Assembly (NCBI RefSeq): GCF_003148495.1 | Contig: NZ_QGGH01000007.1 | Location: 186,001 to 250,000 of the forward strand | Length of the DNA stretch: 64,000 nt | From: Mesorhizobium loti | GTDB lineage: Bacteria > Pseudomonadota > Alphaproteobacteria > Rhizobiales > Rhizobiaceae | Direction: 5' to 3' | In this document: positions 46,539 to 55,713 of the stretch, piece by piece | How the letters are laid out: the number at the start of each line of letters is the position of its first letter | How positions within the stretch are numbered: the first letter of the stretch is position 1 | Program-made: the position numbers and the translations under genes | Notes under the pieces: model-generated | What the model was told of the DNA's origin: nothing | Databases searched by the model: none | What the model saw: the letters and a program-made list of their open reading frames with translations, nothing else

Positions 46539-47302
46539 GCGAACGCGCCAACGCTTCGGTTATCCCATTCAAGGTCGGCGATGAAGCCGAAGAGGAGTCG
46601 CTTTCCCAGGACCGGACTGAGCAAAAGGTACACAATCCGGCGGAGCGGCTGCATCTGGGGGAAGCCGTGCGCATGGCCGAGGCGATCGTGTTCGCCAGCG
46701 CTGAGCCTGTCAGCGAAAAGCAGCTTGCGGCCCGCCTTCCAGATGGCATCAACATTGCCCTGGCCATGGCCGAGCTGCAGCAGATCTATGCCCGGCGCGG
46801 CGTCAATCTGGTGCGTATCGGCGACGCCTGGGCGTTCCGCACGGCCGGTGATCTCGCTTTCCTGATGAGCCGGGATACCGTCCAACAAAGGAAGCTCTCC
46901 CGCGCGGCCCTCGAAGTGCTGGCGATCATCGCCTATCACCAGCCGGTGACGCGCGCCGAAATCGAGGATATCCGGGGCGTCGAAACCTCGAAGGGTACGC
47001 TCGACACGTTGCTGGAAACGGAATGGGTGCGCATGCGCGGCCGGCGCAAAACGCCGGGACGCCCTGTCACCTACGGCACCACGGACACCTTCCTCGACCA
47101 TTTCGCCCTGGAGGAGATCCGCGATCTTCCCGGCATGGAGGAACTGAAGGGGGCGGGGCTGCTTTCGGGCCGTATGCCGTCGAATTTCGCCATTCCGGTT
47201 CCGCCGTCCGATCCCGATGCATTGACCGACGATGAGGATGCGCTGACCGACATCGATCTCGAGGAACTCGGCCTGTTGACGCCGCGCGTCACGGAAGATT
47301 GA
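46535..47302 (+). CDS. scpB: Segregation and condensation protein B
   Basis: The 255-residue protein has two winged helices (MAEAIVFASAEPVSEKQLA; LEVLAIIAYHQPVTRAEIEDIRGV; GRRKTPGRPVTYGTTDTFLDHF). It binds ScpA in chromosome condensation. Start overlaps scpA (ATGA). Confidence 0.95.
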   Translation: MSERANASVIPFKVGDEAEEESLSQDRTEQKVHNPAERLHLGEAVRMAEAIVFASAEPVSEKQLAARLPDGINIALAMAELQQIYARRGVNLVRIGDAWAFRTAGDLAFLMSRDTVQQRKLSRAALEVLAIIAYHQPVTRAEIEDIRGVETSKGTLDTLLETEWVRMRGRRKTPGRPVTYGTTDTFLDHFALEEIRDLPGMEELKGAGLLSGRMPSNFAIPVPPSDPDALTDDEDALTDIDLEELGLLTPRVTED

Positions 47303-47471
47303 CTGGCATTGGCCGCCGATCTGTCGAGGATGCGCGGATTCGTAGCGGGCCATCACGTTGAAAATGCGTGACATCCGCCACCCTTTCATAAACTCTGTCG
47401 CAGTTGTGTTTGAATCCCAACGCGAAAACGCATAGATCATCGCCAGGGAAAACATTCGAGAGAGATTTGCT

Positions 47472-47693
47472 ATGGGTTCATTTTCGATTTGGCACTGGAT
47501 GATCGTGCTGGTGATCGTGCTTTTGGTGTTCGGCCGCGGCAAGATTCCCGAGCTGATGGGCGACATGGCCAAGGGCATCAAGAGCTTCAAGAAGGGCATG
47601 GCCGACGACGACGTTGCCGAAGACAAGCGCACTGTCGAACACCGCGCCGACGAGACCGTTGCGGCCGCGAAGGAAAAAGCCAGCAAGAGCTGA
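47472..47693 (+). CDS. tatA: Twin-arginine translocase subunit TatA
   Basis: The 73-residue protein has an N-terminal membrane helix (WHWMIVLVIVLLVFG), then GRGKIPELMGDMAKGIKSFKKGM, the TatA amphipathic helix, and a charged tail. TatA forms the translocation pore for folded Tat substrates. It leads the tatABC operon. Confidence 0.95.
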   Translation: MGSFSIWHWMIVLVIVLLVFGRGKIPELMGDMAKGIKSFKKGMADDDVAEDKRTVEHRADETVAAAKEKASKS

Positions 47694-47722
47694 GCCAAAG
47701 GTTCTAGTCGGAACAGAGTGCC

Positions 47723-48541
47723 ATGTTTGAAGTCGGCTGGACCGAAATGCTGGTCATCGCGATCGTCATGATCGTGGTCGTCGGGCCTAAGGATTTGCCC
47801 AATATGCTGCGCACCTTCGGCCGCACGACGGCGAAGCTGCGCGCTATGGCGTCCGATTTCCAGAAACAGTTCAACGAGGCGCTTAAGGAAGCCGAGCTCG
47901 ACGACGTCAAGAAGTCGGTCGACGAGCTCAGGGGTCTCAGCCCGATGGCCGAGATCAGGAAGCAGCTCAATCCGTTCGAACAGGCTGCGGCCGACGTTCG
48001 CTCCGGCGTCGACGCGGCGATGAAGCCGAAGCCGGCGGCTGATCCGGCAACACCTGCCGCCTCGACCCCGCAGGCGGCCGAGCCGTTGAAGAATGGTGCA
48101 ACGACCATGCCTGGCGTCAACGGGCCGGAAGCAGCGCCAGCAGCGCCGATTTTCCCGGCGATGACCGACGAATCGGTGGTGACGTCGTCACTGCCGACGG
48201 CACCTGTTGCGGCGTCGAAGGCGTCCGCTGCGAAGAAAGCAGCCAAGCCTGCGCCGGCAAAAGCGACGCCGGTTGCAAAGGCACCGGCCAAGGCTTCGGT
48301 ACATGGCGCAAAGGCTCCTGCGGCGGCGAAAACCGTGACCACCAAAGCCACGCCGGTCTCCAAGGTGCCGGCGAAAGCGGTGCCCGCGGCAAAGCCTGAA
48401 ACGCCCAAGGCCGCCAAGCCTGCTGCGGCCAAGGTGATCGCGACCAAGACCGTAGCAACCAAGACGGGGGCGAAAGCCGAACCGAAGCCTGCTGCGGCGA
48501 AGAAGCCGGTTGCCAAGAAGACGGCTGGAGCCGCCAAGTGA
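47723..48541 (+). CDS. tatB: Twin-arginine translocase subunit TatB
   Basis: The 272-residue protein has the TatB start (MFEVGWTEMLVIAIVMIVVVGPKDLP), an amphipathic helix, and a very long Ala/Lys/Pro-rich tail (about residues 170-272), which makes it longer than typical TatB. It binds signal peptides with TatC. Its stop overlaps the tatC GTG start by 4 nt. Confidence 0.93.
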   Translation: MFEVGWTEMLVIAIVMIVVVGPKDLPNMLRTFGRTTAKLRAMASDFQKQFNEALKEAELDDVKKSVDELRGLSPMAEIRKQLNPFEQAAADVRSGVDAAMKPKPAADPATPAASTPQAAEPLKNGATTMPGVNGPEAAPAAPIFPAMTDESVVTSSLPTAPVAASKASAAKKAAKPAPAKATPVAKAPAKASVHGAKAPAAAKTVTTKATPVSKVPAKAVPAAKPETPKAAKPAAAKVIATKTVATKTGAKAEPKPAAAKKPVAKKTAGAAK

Positions 48542-49413
48542 GTGTTTCGGACAAGGAAAAGGACGAGATCGAGAAATCGTCGGCGCCGCTGATGGAGCAT
48601 CTGATCGAGTTGCGCCGGCGGCTGATCTGGTCGATCGGCGGCTTCTTTGTCGCCTTCCTGGTTTGTTTCTTCTTCGCCAAGAAGCTGTTCAACCTGCTTG
48701 TGATCCCGTTCAAATGGGCAACGAAGTGGGCAGGGCTCGATCCGCACAAAGTCGAGCTGATCTACACCGCGCCGCAGGAGTTCTTCTTCACCCAGGTCAA
48801 GCTCGCCATGTTCGGCGGCATGGTCATCGCCTTTCCGCTGATCGCCACGCAGATCTACAAGTTCATCGCGCCCGGCCTCTACAAGAACGAGCGCAACGCC
48901 TTCCTGCCGTTCCTGATCGCATCGCCCATCCTGTTCCTGATGGGCGCGTCGCTGGTCTATTTCTTCTTCACGCCGATGGTGATGTGGTTCTTCCTCGCCA
49001 TGCAGCAGGCCGGCACCGACGATCAGGTGCAGATTTCGCTGCTGCCGAAAGTGTCGGAATATCTCAGCCTGATCATGACACTGATCTTCTCCTTCGGCCT
49101 GGTGTTTCAGCTGCCGGTGGTGACCAGCCTGATGACACGGGTCGGCATGCTGTCGTCCAAGGGGCTGGCCGAGAAGCGCAAATGGGCGATCGTCATTGCC
49201 TTCGTCGTCGCGGCCGTGCTGACGCCGCCAGATCCGATGAGCCAGATCGGCCTGGCCATTCCGACCATCCTTCTCTACGAGGTCTCCATCTGGGCTGCCC
49301 GGCTGATCGAGCGCGATCAGGAAAAGCAGCGTGTGGCGCGCGAGAAGCAGGACGCGGCGGAGACCGTGGCGGACAAAGCCCCGGACGAGCCTCCGGCGCC
49401 GGCTGCCTCGTAG
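48538..49413 (+). CDS. tatC: Twin-arginine translocase subunit TatC
   Basis: The 291-residue protein has six hydrophobic segments and TatC motifs (MEHLIELRRRLIWSI, FITPE-like APQEFFFTQVKLAMFGG, and PDPMSQIGLAIPTILLYEVSI). It recognises twin-arginine signals. GTG start. The 30-residue tail is charged. Confidence 0.95.
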   Translation: MSVSDKEKDEIEKSSAPLMEHLIELRRRLIWSIGGFFVAFLVCFFFAKKLFNLLVIPFKWATKWAGLDPHKVELIYTAPQEFFFTQVKLAMFGGMVIAFPLIATQIYKFIAPGLYKNERNAFLPFLIASPILFLMGASLVYFFFTPMVMWFFLAMQQAGTDDQVQISLLPKVSEYLSLIMTLIFSFGLVFQLPVVTSLMTRVGMLSSKGLAEKRKWAIVIAFVVAAVLTPPDPMSQIGLAIPTILLYEVSIWAARLIERDQEKQRVAREKQDAAETVADKAPDEPPAPAAS

Positions 49414-49521
49414 GCAACAGAGCGGCGGCAGCGGCGGAAAAAGACAGTCGCCGCCCCGCCCATCTTGCATCGATCTCAGATGCGGTTTACGCCCTCTGGC
49501 CTAGCTCAGGAGCGTTCAAAC

Positions 49522-50826
49522 ATGCTTGACATCAAATGGATTCGCGACAACCCGAAGGCCCTAGTCGAGGCGCTGGTGAAGCGCTCGTGGTCGGCGGGTG
49601 AGGCGCAGTCCACGGTCGACGGACTGATCGCCTCGGACGAGGCGCGGCGCGAACACGTCACCGAACTGCAGACCAAGCAGGAGCGCCGCAACGCCGCCTC
49701 GAAGGAGATCGGCAATGCCATGCGTTCGGGCGACGCGGCACTTGCCGAAAGGCTGAAGGCTGAAGTCGGCGAGATAAAAACCTTCATCCAGAACGGCGAG
49801 GCGCGGGAACGCGATCTCGACAAGGCGCTGAACGATGCGCTGGCGGTGCTGCCCAATGTGCCGTTCGATGACGTGCCTGTCGGCAAAGACGAGCACGACA
49901 ATGTCGTCAAGCATATCGTTGGCCAGGTGCCGACGCGGCCCAATTGGGTGAAGGAGCATTTCGAGATCGGCGAAGCGCTCGGCATGATGGATTTCGAGCG
50001 CGCCGCGAAGCTGTCAGGCTCGCGCTTCACCGTGCTGAAGAGCGGGCTGGCGCGGATGGAGCGCGCGCTCGGCCAGTTCATGCTCGATTTGCATACGACC
50101 GAGCATGGCTACGAAGAAGTCATCCCGCCGCTGATGGTCAAGGACGACGTTCTCTTCGGCACCAACCAGTTGCCGAAGTTCGAGGAAGATCTGTTCTTCA
50201 CGCCGCACGGGGAGGGCAGGCTTGGCCTGATTCCGACCGCCGAAGTGCCGCTCACCAATCTGGTGCGTGAGGAAATCACCGCGCATGAAAAGCTACCGCT
50301 GCGCTACACCGCGCTGACGCCATGCTTCCGTTCGGAAGCGGGTTCGGCCGGGCGCGATACGCGCGGCATGCTGCGCCAGCACCAGTTCTACAAGGTCGAG
50401 CTGGTGTCGATCACCGACCAGGAATCGTCACTTGCCGAACATGAGCGGATGACGCAATGCGCCGAGGAAGTGCTCAAGCGGCTCGGGCTGCCGTTCCGCA
50501 CCATGACGCTGTGCACCGGCGACATGGGCTTTGGCGCGCGCAAGACCTACGATATCGAGGTCTGGCTACCCGGCCAGAACGCCTATCGCGAGATTTCGTC
50601 CTGCTCGGTGTGCGGCGATTTCCAGGCGCGCCGCATGGATGCCCGCTACAAGGACAGAGACGGCAAGGGCAACCGTTTCGTCCACACGCTCAACGGTTCG
50701 GGCACCGCGGTTGGCCGCGCGCTCATCGCTGTCATCGAAAACTACCAGAATGAGGATGGCAGCGTAACCATTCCTGAAGTGCTGCGGCCTTACATGGGCG
50801 GTCTGGAAAAGATCGAAGCGAAATAA
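49522..50826 (+). CDS. serS: Seryl-tRNA synthetase
   Basis: The 434-residue class II synthetase has an N-terminal coiled coil (about 30-110), and motif 2 and 3 regions (PCFRSEAGSAGRDTRGM, RQHQFYKVEL, and LNGSGTAVGRALIAVIE). It charges tRNA-Ser and tRNA-Sec. The ATG at 49522 gives MLDIKWIRDNP. The stop overlaps the surE ATG by one base. Confidence 0.96.
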   Translation: MLDIKWIRDNPKALVEALVKRSWSAGEAQSTVDGLIASDEARREHVTELQTKQERRNAASKEIGNAMRSGDAALAERLKAEVGEIKTFIQNGEARERDLDKALNDALAVLPNVPFDDVPVGKDEHDNVVKHIVGQVPTRPNWVKEHFEIGEALGMMDFERAAKLSGSRFTVLKSGLARMERALGQFMLDLHTTEHGYEEVIPPLMVKDDVLFGTNQLPKFEEDLFFTPHGEGRLGLIPTAEVPLTNLVREEITAHEKLPLRYTALTPCFRSEAGSAGRDTRGMLRQHQFYKVELVSITDQESSLAEHERMTQCAEEVLKRLGLPFRTMTLCTGDMGFGARKTYDIEVWLPGQNAYREISSCSVCGDFQARRMDARYKDRDGKGNRFVHTLNGSGTAVGRALIAVIENYQNEDGSVTIPEVLRPYMGGLEKIEAK

Positions 50827-51584
50827 TGCGCATTCTTCTGACCAATGACGACGGCATTCATGCCGAGGGCCTGGCGTCGCTCGAACGCGTCGCGCGTACG
50901 CTGTCCGACGATGTCTGGGTGGTGGCGCCGGAGCAGGACCAGTCCGGTTATGCTCATTCGCTGTCGATCTCGGAGCCGCTGCGGCTGCGCAAGATCGGCG
51001 AGAAGCACTTTGCCGTGCGCGGCACGCCGACCGATTGCGTCATCATGGGCGTCAAGAAGATCCTGCCCGGCGCACCGGACCTGATCCTGTCCGGCATCAA
51101 TTCCGGCGCCAACATCGCTGACGACGTCACCTATTCCGGCACCGTCGCCGGCGCCATGGAAGGCGCGCTGCTCGGCATCCGCTCGATCGCGCTCAGCCAG
51201 GGCTACAGCTATGTCGGCGAAGATCGCGTCGTTCCCTATGAGACGACCGAGGCGCTGGCGCCGGCGCTGCTGAAGAAGCTGGTCGCAACACCGCTGCCGG
51301 ACGGCGTGCTGCTCAATGTCAATTTCCCTAACTGCACTCCCGAAGAGGTCGCCGGTACAGTGGTCACCTCGCAAGGCAAGCTCGTGCACAGCCTGTGGGT
51401 CGACGAGCGCCGCGACGGGCGCGGCCTGCCTTACTATTGGCTGCGCTTTGGCCGCGAGCCGGTCGAAGGCAAGCAAGGTACTGACCTCTACGCTCTGCGC
51501 AACAGGCTGGTGTCGGTGACGCCATTGCAGCTCGACCTGACCGCGCATGAAATCCGTGACCAACTGAGCAAGGCGCTTGCATGA
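50826..51584 (+). CDS. surE: 5'/3'-nucleotidase SurE
   Basis: The 252-residue protein has the SurE N-terminus (MRILLTNDDGIHAEGL), with the metal-binding DD and the later SGINSGANIADDVTYSGTVAGAMEG. It dephosphorylates nucleoside monophosphates, a stress survival role. It overlaps pcm by 4 nt, the usual surE-pcm pair. Confidence 0.96.
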   Translation: MRILLTNDDGIHAEGLASLERVARTLSDDVWVVAPEQDQSGYAHSLSISEPLRLRKIGEKHFAVRGTPTDCVIMGVKKILPGAPDLILSGINSGANIADDVTYSGTVAGAMEGALLGIRSIALSQGYSYVGEDRVVPYETTEALAPALLKKLVATPLPDGVLLNVNFPNCTPEEVAGTVVTSQGKLVHSLWVDERRDGRGLPYYWLRFGREPVEGKQGTDLYALRNRLVSVTPLQLDLTAHEIRDQLSKALA

Positions 51585-52234
51585 ACCAGGGGATCGATGA
51601 CCGCGAAGGTTTTGCTGCCTTTCTGCTGCGCCTGCGCGGCCGGGGGACGGTGCCGAAGGCGCTGATAGCGGCGTTCGAGGCGACACCACGGCGCGGTTTC
51701 CTGGCTGCCCAGTTTCATCAGATCGCCTGGTCGGACCGCATGCTGCCGATCGAATGCGGCGAGGCGATCGAGGGCGCCGACATGCAGGCGGCGGTGATCG
51801 CGGCGCTTGCCATCGAGCAGGGCAACCGCGTGCTCGAGGTCGGTACCGGCTCCGGCTATACCTCGGCGGTGATGTCGCGGCTGGCGGCGCGGGTCGTCAC
51901 CACCGATCGCTACAAGACGCTCGTCGAGCAGGCCAGGCAGCGCTTTGAGGCGCTCGGCATCGGCAATGTGATCGTGCGCCACGCCGATGGGTCCGGCGGG
52001 CTGCCGAACGAAGGGCCGTTCGACCGCATCGTCGCCTGGGCTGCCTTCGACAGCCTGCCGCGCTTCCTGCTGGATCAATTGTCGAGCGGCGGGATTGTTA
52101 TCGCCCCGATCGGACCCGAGGAGGGCGAGCAGGTGCTGGCCAAGCTGACCAAGGTCGGCAGCCGGTTCGAGCGCGAGGACATCGGCCTTGTCCGCCTGCA
52201 GCCGATCCTGCGCAGTGTCGCCGCCGTCATTTAG
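51581..52234 (+). CDS. pcm: Protein-L-isoaspartate O-methyltransferase
   Basis: The 217-residue repair enzyme methylates isoaspartate in damaged proteins. It carries RGFLAA, LEVGTGSGYTSAVMSRLA (SAM motif) and FDRIVAWAAF. The surE-pcm-nlpD order is widely conserved. The 295 bases after it hold no gene; a GCTTCCGG/CCGGAAGC pair near 52283-52341 could form a long-loop hairpin. Confidence 0.94.
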   Translation: MNQGIDDREGFAAFLLRLRGRGTVPKALIAAFEATPRRGFLAAQFHQIAWSDRMLPIECGEAIEGADMQAAVIAALAIEQGNRVLEVGTGSGYTSAVMSRLAARVVTTDRYKTLVEQARQRFEALGIGNVIVRHADGSGGLPNEGPFDRIVAWAAFDSLPRFLLDQLSSGGIVIAPIGPEEGEQVLAKLTKVGSRFEREDIGLVRLQPILRSVAAVI

Positions 52235-52529
52235 GCGGTGTCGATATTCCGGTGATGCCGGCCTGCAAACGGTAGTTTCCTGCGCTTCCGGTGCTCAGGT
52301 ACCAAAAGTACGCTCCGCTCGTCGCAAGGGCGACCCCGGAAGCCACCTTGTTTGGTCGCTTCGCGCCCGTCTTCGACTCCGGCTCGGCCTGACCTGAATC
52401 TCAACACCCTTCAGCTCGCTCTCTAATATTTTAAGAAAATTGCGCCGGATTCCATGAGGTTAACCGTCGAGTAACATTAACGCGCTTTAATCATGCCTAG
52501 TTTGTACCGGGTATGTGCGGGTCAGTGCG

Positions 52530-54050
52530 ATGCAACTCAGTGTTTTGAAGGCAAATGGACGCAATCTGGCGCGAGGCTGCGCCGTCCTCATGATTGCAGG
52601 CGCCGCGGCCGGGTGCAGTTCCCAGGTTTCGCGGTTCAATGGCGTCGACGACGTCTTTACATCCTCGACCAACAATCAGCGCGCCATCATCAACAAGCAG
52701 GACGCCGTGCAACAGCCCTATCCGGGCGATGTCGCCGCCGCTCCACTCGATGGCAGCCACACACAATCGGTCAGCCGTTCCAGCCTCGAGCCTGTCTCGA
52801 CGCGGCCGCTGCCGCCGCCCGTTGCCCAGGCACAGCCGGCTCCCGCACTGGCGCCCGCAGCGAAGCCGATGCGCACCGCATTGGCTCCGGCACCGCATGT
52901 CGACAGGACCACGACCGGCACCGTCGCTCCGGCCGCATCGCCTTTCAAGGTTGCGCAGCCCGATGAACCGCGCGTGGCGTCCTCTGGTAAGCCGCATGCA
53001 ACCGAGATTGTCGTTCGGGACGGCGAAACGATCGGCGGCCTGGCGCAGCGCTACAAGGTGCCGTCCGACGTGATCATGAAGGTCAACGGGCTGAGCGCGA
53101 CCAAGGGGCTGAAGACCGGCCAGAAGCTGATCATTCCGGCCTATGCCTATTCGAGCAAGGGCGAGGCGAAGGTCGCCGATGCCAAGCCGGCGAAGGACGG
53201 CAAGCACGATCTGCCGGCCACCGCGCCGGACAAGGTCGCCGTTCTGCCGCAGCAGCCGAAGCTCAAGGAAGGTAAATCCGCCGCTCAGGTCGACACGTCG
53301 GCCGCAGCAAGCCAGCCCAAGGAGCCCAAGCCGCAGGTGGCGGCAGCCAAGGCGACTGGCGCTGCTGGCACCTACACGGTCCAGTCGGGCGATACGATGT
53401 CCTCGATTGCCAGGAAGACCGGCGTCGGCGTCGTTGCGCTTAAGCAGGCCAACGGGATGAAGGATGGACTGCTCAAGATCGGCCAAACCCTGAAGGTGCC
53501 GGCGGGTGGGACCGCGACCGTCGCCAGCGCCAAGCCGGCCAAGATCGATCCGGTGACCACGGCCACCACACAGCCAACGGCAAAGACCACGCCGTCGGAA
53601 ACGCTGGCGTCCTACACGCCGCCGAAGAAAGATTCGAAGGTCATCCAGCAGGCCGAGGACGATGACGCCGTCGCGCCCGACGCCACCGGCATCGGCAAGA
53701 TGCGCTGGCCGGTGCGCGGCCGTGTGATCTCCGGTTTCGGCTCGGGCAAGGATGGTGTCGACATCGCCGTGCCGACGGGAACGCCGGTCAAGGCGGCCGA
53801 GAACGGCGTCGTCATCTATGCCGGCGACGGCCTCAAGGAATTCGGCAACACGGTGCTGGTGCGCCACGAGAATGGCCTGGTCACCGTCTACGGCCACGCC
53901 AGCTCGATCGAGGTGCAGCGCGGCCAGAAGGTCAAGCGCGGCCAGGAAATCGCGCTGTCAGGCATGAGCGGCACGACGGACTCACCGAAGCTGCACTTCG
54001 AAGTGCGCAAGAACTCCGCCCCGGTCGATCCCTCCGGCTATCTCGAATAG
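52530..54050 (+). CDS. NlpD-like lipoprotein with LysM repeats and LytM/M23 domain
   Basis: The 506-residue lipoprotein has a lipobox (IAGAAAGC). Two LysM domains follow (RDGETIGGLAQRYKVPSD... and VQSGDTMSSIARKTGVG...), then a C-terminal LytM domain (VISGFGSGKDGVDIAVPTGTPV...LHFEVR). The first metal-binding His of active M23 peptidases (usually HxGID) is replaced in GKDGVDIA, so it is probably not an enzyme but an activator of cell-wall amidases, as in NlpD/EnvC. ATG 52530 was chosen over the upstream GTG. Confidence 0.88.
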   Translation: MQLSVLKANGRNLARGCAVLMIAGAAAGCSSQVSRFNGVDDVFTSSTNNQRAIINKQDAVQQPYPGDVAAAPLDGSHTQSVSRSSLEPVSTRPLPPPVAQAQPAPALAPAAKPMRTALAPAPHVDRTTTGTVAPAASPFKVAQPDEPRVASSGKPHATEIVVRDGETIGGLAQRYKVPSDVIMKVNGLSATKGLKTGQKLIIPAYAYSSKGEAKVADAKPAKDGKHDLPATAPDKVAVLPQQPKLKEGKSAAQVDTSAAASQPKEPKPQVAAAKATGAAGTYTVQSGDTMSSIARKTGVGVVALKQANGMKDGLLKIGQTLKVPAGGTATVASAKPAKIDPVTTATTQPTAKTTPSETLASYTPPKKDSKVIQQAEDDDAVAPDATGIGKMRWPVRGRVISGFGSGKDGVDIAVPTGTPVKAAENGVVIYAGDGLKEFGNTVLVRHENGLVTVYGHASSIEVQRGQKVKRGQEIALSGMSGTTDSPKLHFEVRKNSAPVDPSGYLE

Positions 54051-54122
54051 TCGGGGGTTATCTCGAATAGAAGAAAAAAAGCTATTTGCGGGACGTCTGA
54101 CCTCCAGTCCGCCCGCCGGCTC

Positions 54123-54150
54123 AGCCCGCTCCGCAAGGAACGGGCTTTTT
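54123..54150 (+). terminator. Rho-independent terminator after the NlpD-like gene
   Basis: AGCCCG and CGGGCT form a stem around CTCCGCAAGGAA, which can extend it by CC/GG pairs, followed by five T. It lies 72 bases after the stop, before the convergent DUF815 gene. Confidence 0.8.
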
Positions 54151-54170
54151 CAGTTCAGCTCGACTCTAGT

Positions 54171-55046
54171 TTAATCCTTGAGCGGCTTGCCGAGCCGTCC
54201 GGCCAGGTCCTGGGTGAACTGCCAGGCGACGCGGCCCGAGCGGCTGCCGCGCGTCGTTGCCCATTCCAGCGCCTCAGTGCGCAACTGCTCGGGATCGATG
54301 GCCAGGCCATGATGGCTGATATAGCCGTCGATCATGTCGAGATATTCGTCCTGCGAACATTTGTGGAAGCCGAGCCACAGGCCGAAGCGGTCGGACAGCG
54401 ACACCTTTTCCTCGACCGCTTCGGACGGGTTGATCGCGGTCGAGCGCTCATTGTCGATCATGTCGCGCGGCAACAGATGGCGGCGGTTCGAGGTGGCATA
54501 GAAGATGACATTGGCCGGGCGGCCCTCGACACCGCCTTCGAGCGCTGCCTTGAGCGATTTGTAGGAGGTGTCGTCGTGGTCGAAGGAGAGGTCGTCGCAA
54601 AACAGGATGAAGCGGAAAGGGGCCGCCTTCAGCAATCCCATTAGCTTCGGCAGCGTGTCGATGTCCTCGCGGTGGATTTCGATCAGCTTCAACGGCAGGT
54701 CGGACTTGGCCTTGGCGTTGATTTCGGCATGCACGGCCTTGACCAGCGACGATTTGCCCATGCCGCGCGCGCCCCACAACAACACGTTGTTGGCTGGATA
54801 GCCGGCCGCGAAGCGTTCGGTGTTGTCGACAAGGATGTCGCGGACGCGGTCGACGCCACGGATCAGGCCGATGTCGACGCGGTTGACCTTGCGCACCGGC
54901 TCCAGATAGCCCGGATCGGCCTGCCAGACGAAGCAATCGGCGTCGCCGAGGTCGGTTTCGGGCACCGGTGGCGGGGCGAGACGGCTCACCGCCTCGATCA
55001 GCCGGTCGAGTTTCTGGTTCAGGGCTTCAATGCTGCTGTCGGTCAT
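54171..55046 (-). CDS. DUF815-family AAA ATPase
   Basis: The 291-residue P-loop protein has Walker A GARGMGKSSLV, Walker B FRFILFCDDLSF, and FYATSNRRHLLP. It is the DUF815 type seen in rhizobia next to yajC. It is cytosolic; its function is unknown. Confidence 0.87.
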   Translation of the reverse strand: MTDSSIEALNQKLDRLIEAVSRLAPPPVPETDLGDADCFVWQADPGYLEPVRKVNRVDIGLIRGVDRVRDILVDNTERFAAGYPANNVLLWGARGMGKSSLVKAVHAEINAKAKSDLPLKLIEIHREDIDTLPKLMGLLKAAPFRFILFCDDLSFDHDDTSYKSLKAALEGGVEGRPANVIFYATSNRRHLLPRDMIDNERSTAINPSEAVEEKVSLSDRFGLWLGFHKCSQDEYLDMIDGYISHHGLAIDPEQLRTEALEWATTRGSRSGRVAWQFTQDLAGRLGKPLKD

Positions 55047-55323
55047 GTCTGTCTTTTATTTTCGCGTTTTTGACGTGTGGGAGCGTGGACGTGGCCGATT
55101 CCGTCGGGTTCGAAATCGGTTGCAACCTTTTGTTCGAACGTGATCTTTTCCGAAAACCGGCTCGCGCTCTTTGCGATCATGCTCTAACACGGCTCAACAG
55201 GCCGGAAAAGCAGCCGATTTGGCCGGCCGCGCAGTTGCATTGACAACTTTACCGACTATATTCCGGCCAAATTTCAAGGGGCCGCCAAATTGGCGGCTGT
55301 TTTCAAAATTCAGGAGTACCTCG

Positions 55324-55662
55324 ATGTTCGTGACACCGGCATACGCCCAAGGTATCGGCGCCTCTCCCGACATGTTCATCAGCATTTTGCCGTTTGTCCT
55401 GATTTTCGTGATCATGTATTTTCTGATCATCCGGCCGCAGCGCACGCAGCTGAAGAAGCGCGGCGAGATGCTGGCCGCGGTCCGTCGCGGCGACACGGTC
55501 GTCACCGGCGGCGGCTTCGTCGGCAAGGTGACCAAGGTGATCGACGACAACGAGCTCGAGATCGACCTCGGCGGCGGCATGAAAGTGACCGCGCTGCGTT
55601 CGACGATCGCCGATGTGCGCGTCAAGGGCGAGCCGGTGGCAAACCAGAACGCCAAGAAATAA
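55324..55662 (+). CDS. yajC: Preprotein translocase subunit YajC
   Basis: The 112-residue protein has one N-terminal membrane helix (MFISILPFVLIFVIMYFLIIRPQ) and a YajC soluble domain (RRGDTVVTGGGFVGKV). It associates with SecDF. The ATG at 55324 follows AGGAG. Confidence 0.94.
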   Translation: MFVTPAYAQGIGASPDMFISILPFVLIFVIMYFLIIRPQRTQLKKRGEMLAAVRRGDTVVTGGGFVGKVTKVIDDNELEIDLGGGMKVTALRSTIADVRVKGEPVANQNAKK

Positions 55663-55713
55663 TCCAATTTTAGGCGGAGCGATCCGCGGACACGCTCTGA
55701 CGGACGACGCCAT

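Noticed and set aside
47704..49470. 588-codon frame antisense to tatB and tatC
   Set aside because: Low-complexity Ala/Arg/His composition and full overlap with recognised tat genes.
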